From Merdivivens faecigallinarum (lineage in GTDB: Bacteria; Bacteroidota; Bacteroidia; Bacteroidales; UBA932), in NCBI GenBank assembly GCA_017695055.1, contig JADILY010000146.1, forward strand, positions 1-6,651: a stretch of DNA of 6,651 nucleotides. The letters are read 5' to 3'. The notes under the pieces are model-generated. The model searched no databases and was not told the DNA's origin. It was given only the letters and a program-made list of their open reading frames with translations. Made by a program: the position numbers and the translations under genes. Numbering within the stretch: the first letter of the stretch is position 1; each line of letters begins with the position of its first letter. Shown one piece after another: positions 6,574 through 6,651 of this stretch.

Positions 6574-6605
6574 CCGTTTGTCTTGATTGGACCGTAGCCG
6601 TTTTT
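6558..6605 (+). repeat. Imperfect 24-bp tandem duplication across the stop codon of the MBL gene
   Basis: Bases 6558-6579 and 6582-6603 agree at 19 of 22 positions with a fixed offset of 24. The first copy encodes the protein's final Leu-Ile-Glu-Leu and its TAA stop; the second copy, in the same reading frame, would read Leu-Ile-Gly-Pro followed by TAG. The three differences are all transitions, consistent with an old slippage-type duplication that has since drifted. The second copy gives a back-up in-frame stop 24 nt after the first. Confidence 0.8.
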
Positions 6606-6651
6606 GCGTGATTCCCGCCGGGGATTGATGCTCTAAAGCGTTGGTTTATAA
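6606..6651. other. Short downstream intergenic stretch, nothing recognised
   Basis: After the tandem repeat there is a run of T (6601-6605) with no stem before it, a weak 4-bp hairpin (TCCC/GGGA around 6613-6624) with no following T-tract, and no start of a gene. A terminator or the next promoter may lie beyond the window. I see nothing else that can be supported. Confidence 0.5.

Noticed and set aside
6610..6626. Possible intrinsic terminator after the MBL-fold gene
   Set aside because: The stem is only about 4 bp and no T-tract follows it; the T-run at 6601-6605 comes before the hairpin, not after.

Overview
The window reads as a chromosomal stretch from a strictly fermentative anaerobe, most likely a gut-type member of the Bacteroidales (Bacteroidota). 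The basis is: closest remembered resemblance of the proteins to Bacteroidales homologues; start codons mostly lacking a Shine-Dalgarno box and preceded by A/T-rich leaders; two perfect matches to the Bacteroidota -7 promoter element TAnnTTTG; and a ferredoxin-dependent 2-oxoacid oxidoreductase. The genus cannot be fixed from the sequence alone. There are no RNA genes, CRISPR arrays, insertion sequences or prophage traces. Coding density is high, and every full-length gene appears intact.

Left half (positions 1-3494, minus strand): an operon read right to left. It encodes an ADP-forming acyl-CoA synthetase (alpha-beta fusion, 684 aa), a small 2x[4Fe-4S] ferredoxin-type subunit (VorD/KorD), the alpha subunit of a 2-oxoacid:ferredoxin oxidoreductase (VorB/KorA), and the first 21 codons of the thiamine-diphosphate-binding beta subunit (VorA/KorB), which runs off the window at position 1. 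Together these would oxidise a 2-oxoacid to an acyl-CoA while reducing ferredoxin. They would then convert the acyl-CoA to the free acid with ATP formation, giving substrate-level phosphorylation from 2-oxoacids such as those from branched-chain amino acids or 2-oxoglutarate.

Middle (3495-3647): a 153-bp A/T-rich divergent promoter region. It has one -7 box facing each way and an interrupted inverted repeat between them.

Right half (3648-6573, plus strand): a tightly packed three-gene operon. It encodes an MtaD-type amidohydrolase (5'-methylthioadenosine/S-adenosylhomocysteine deaminase family), a trimeric-type purine nucleoside phosphorylase and a WalJ/YycJ-type metallo-beta-lactamase-fold protein. 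The first two fit a route in which an adenine nucleoside is deaminated and the product is phosphorolysed. The phosphorylase has Gly at the position that binds the ribose 5'-hydroxyl in human PNP (His257). That makes 5'-methylthioinosine a substrate worth testing.

The last 78 bases (6574-6651) hold no recognisable gene. They carry the second copy of an imperfect 24-bp tandem duplication that spans the stop codon of the last gene. Nothing here is a wholly new system. The points most worth a second look are the nucleoside phosphorylase substitution beside a deaminase, the ligase-oxidoreductase operon, and the structured divergent promoter.
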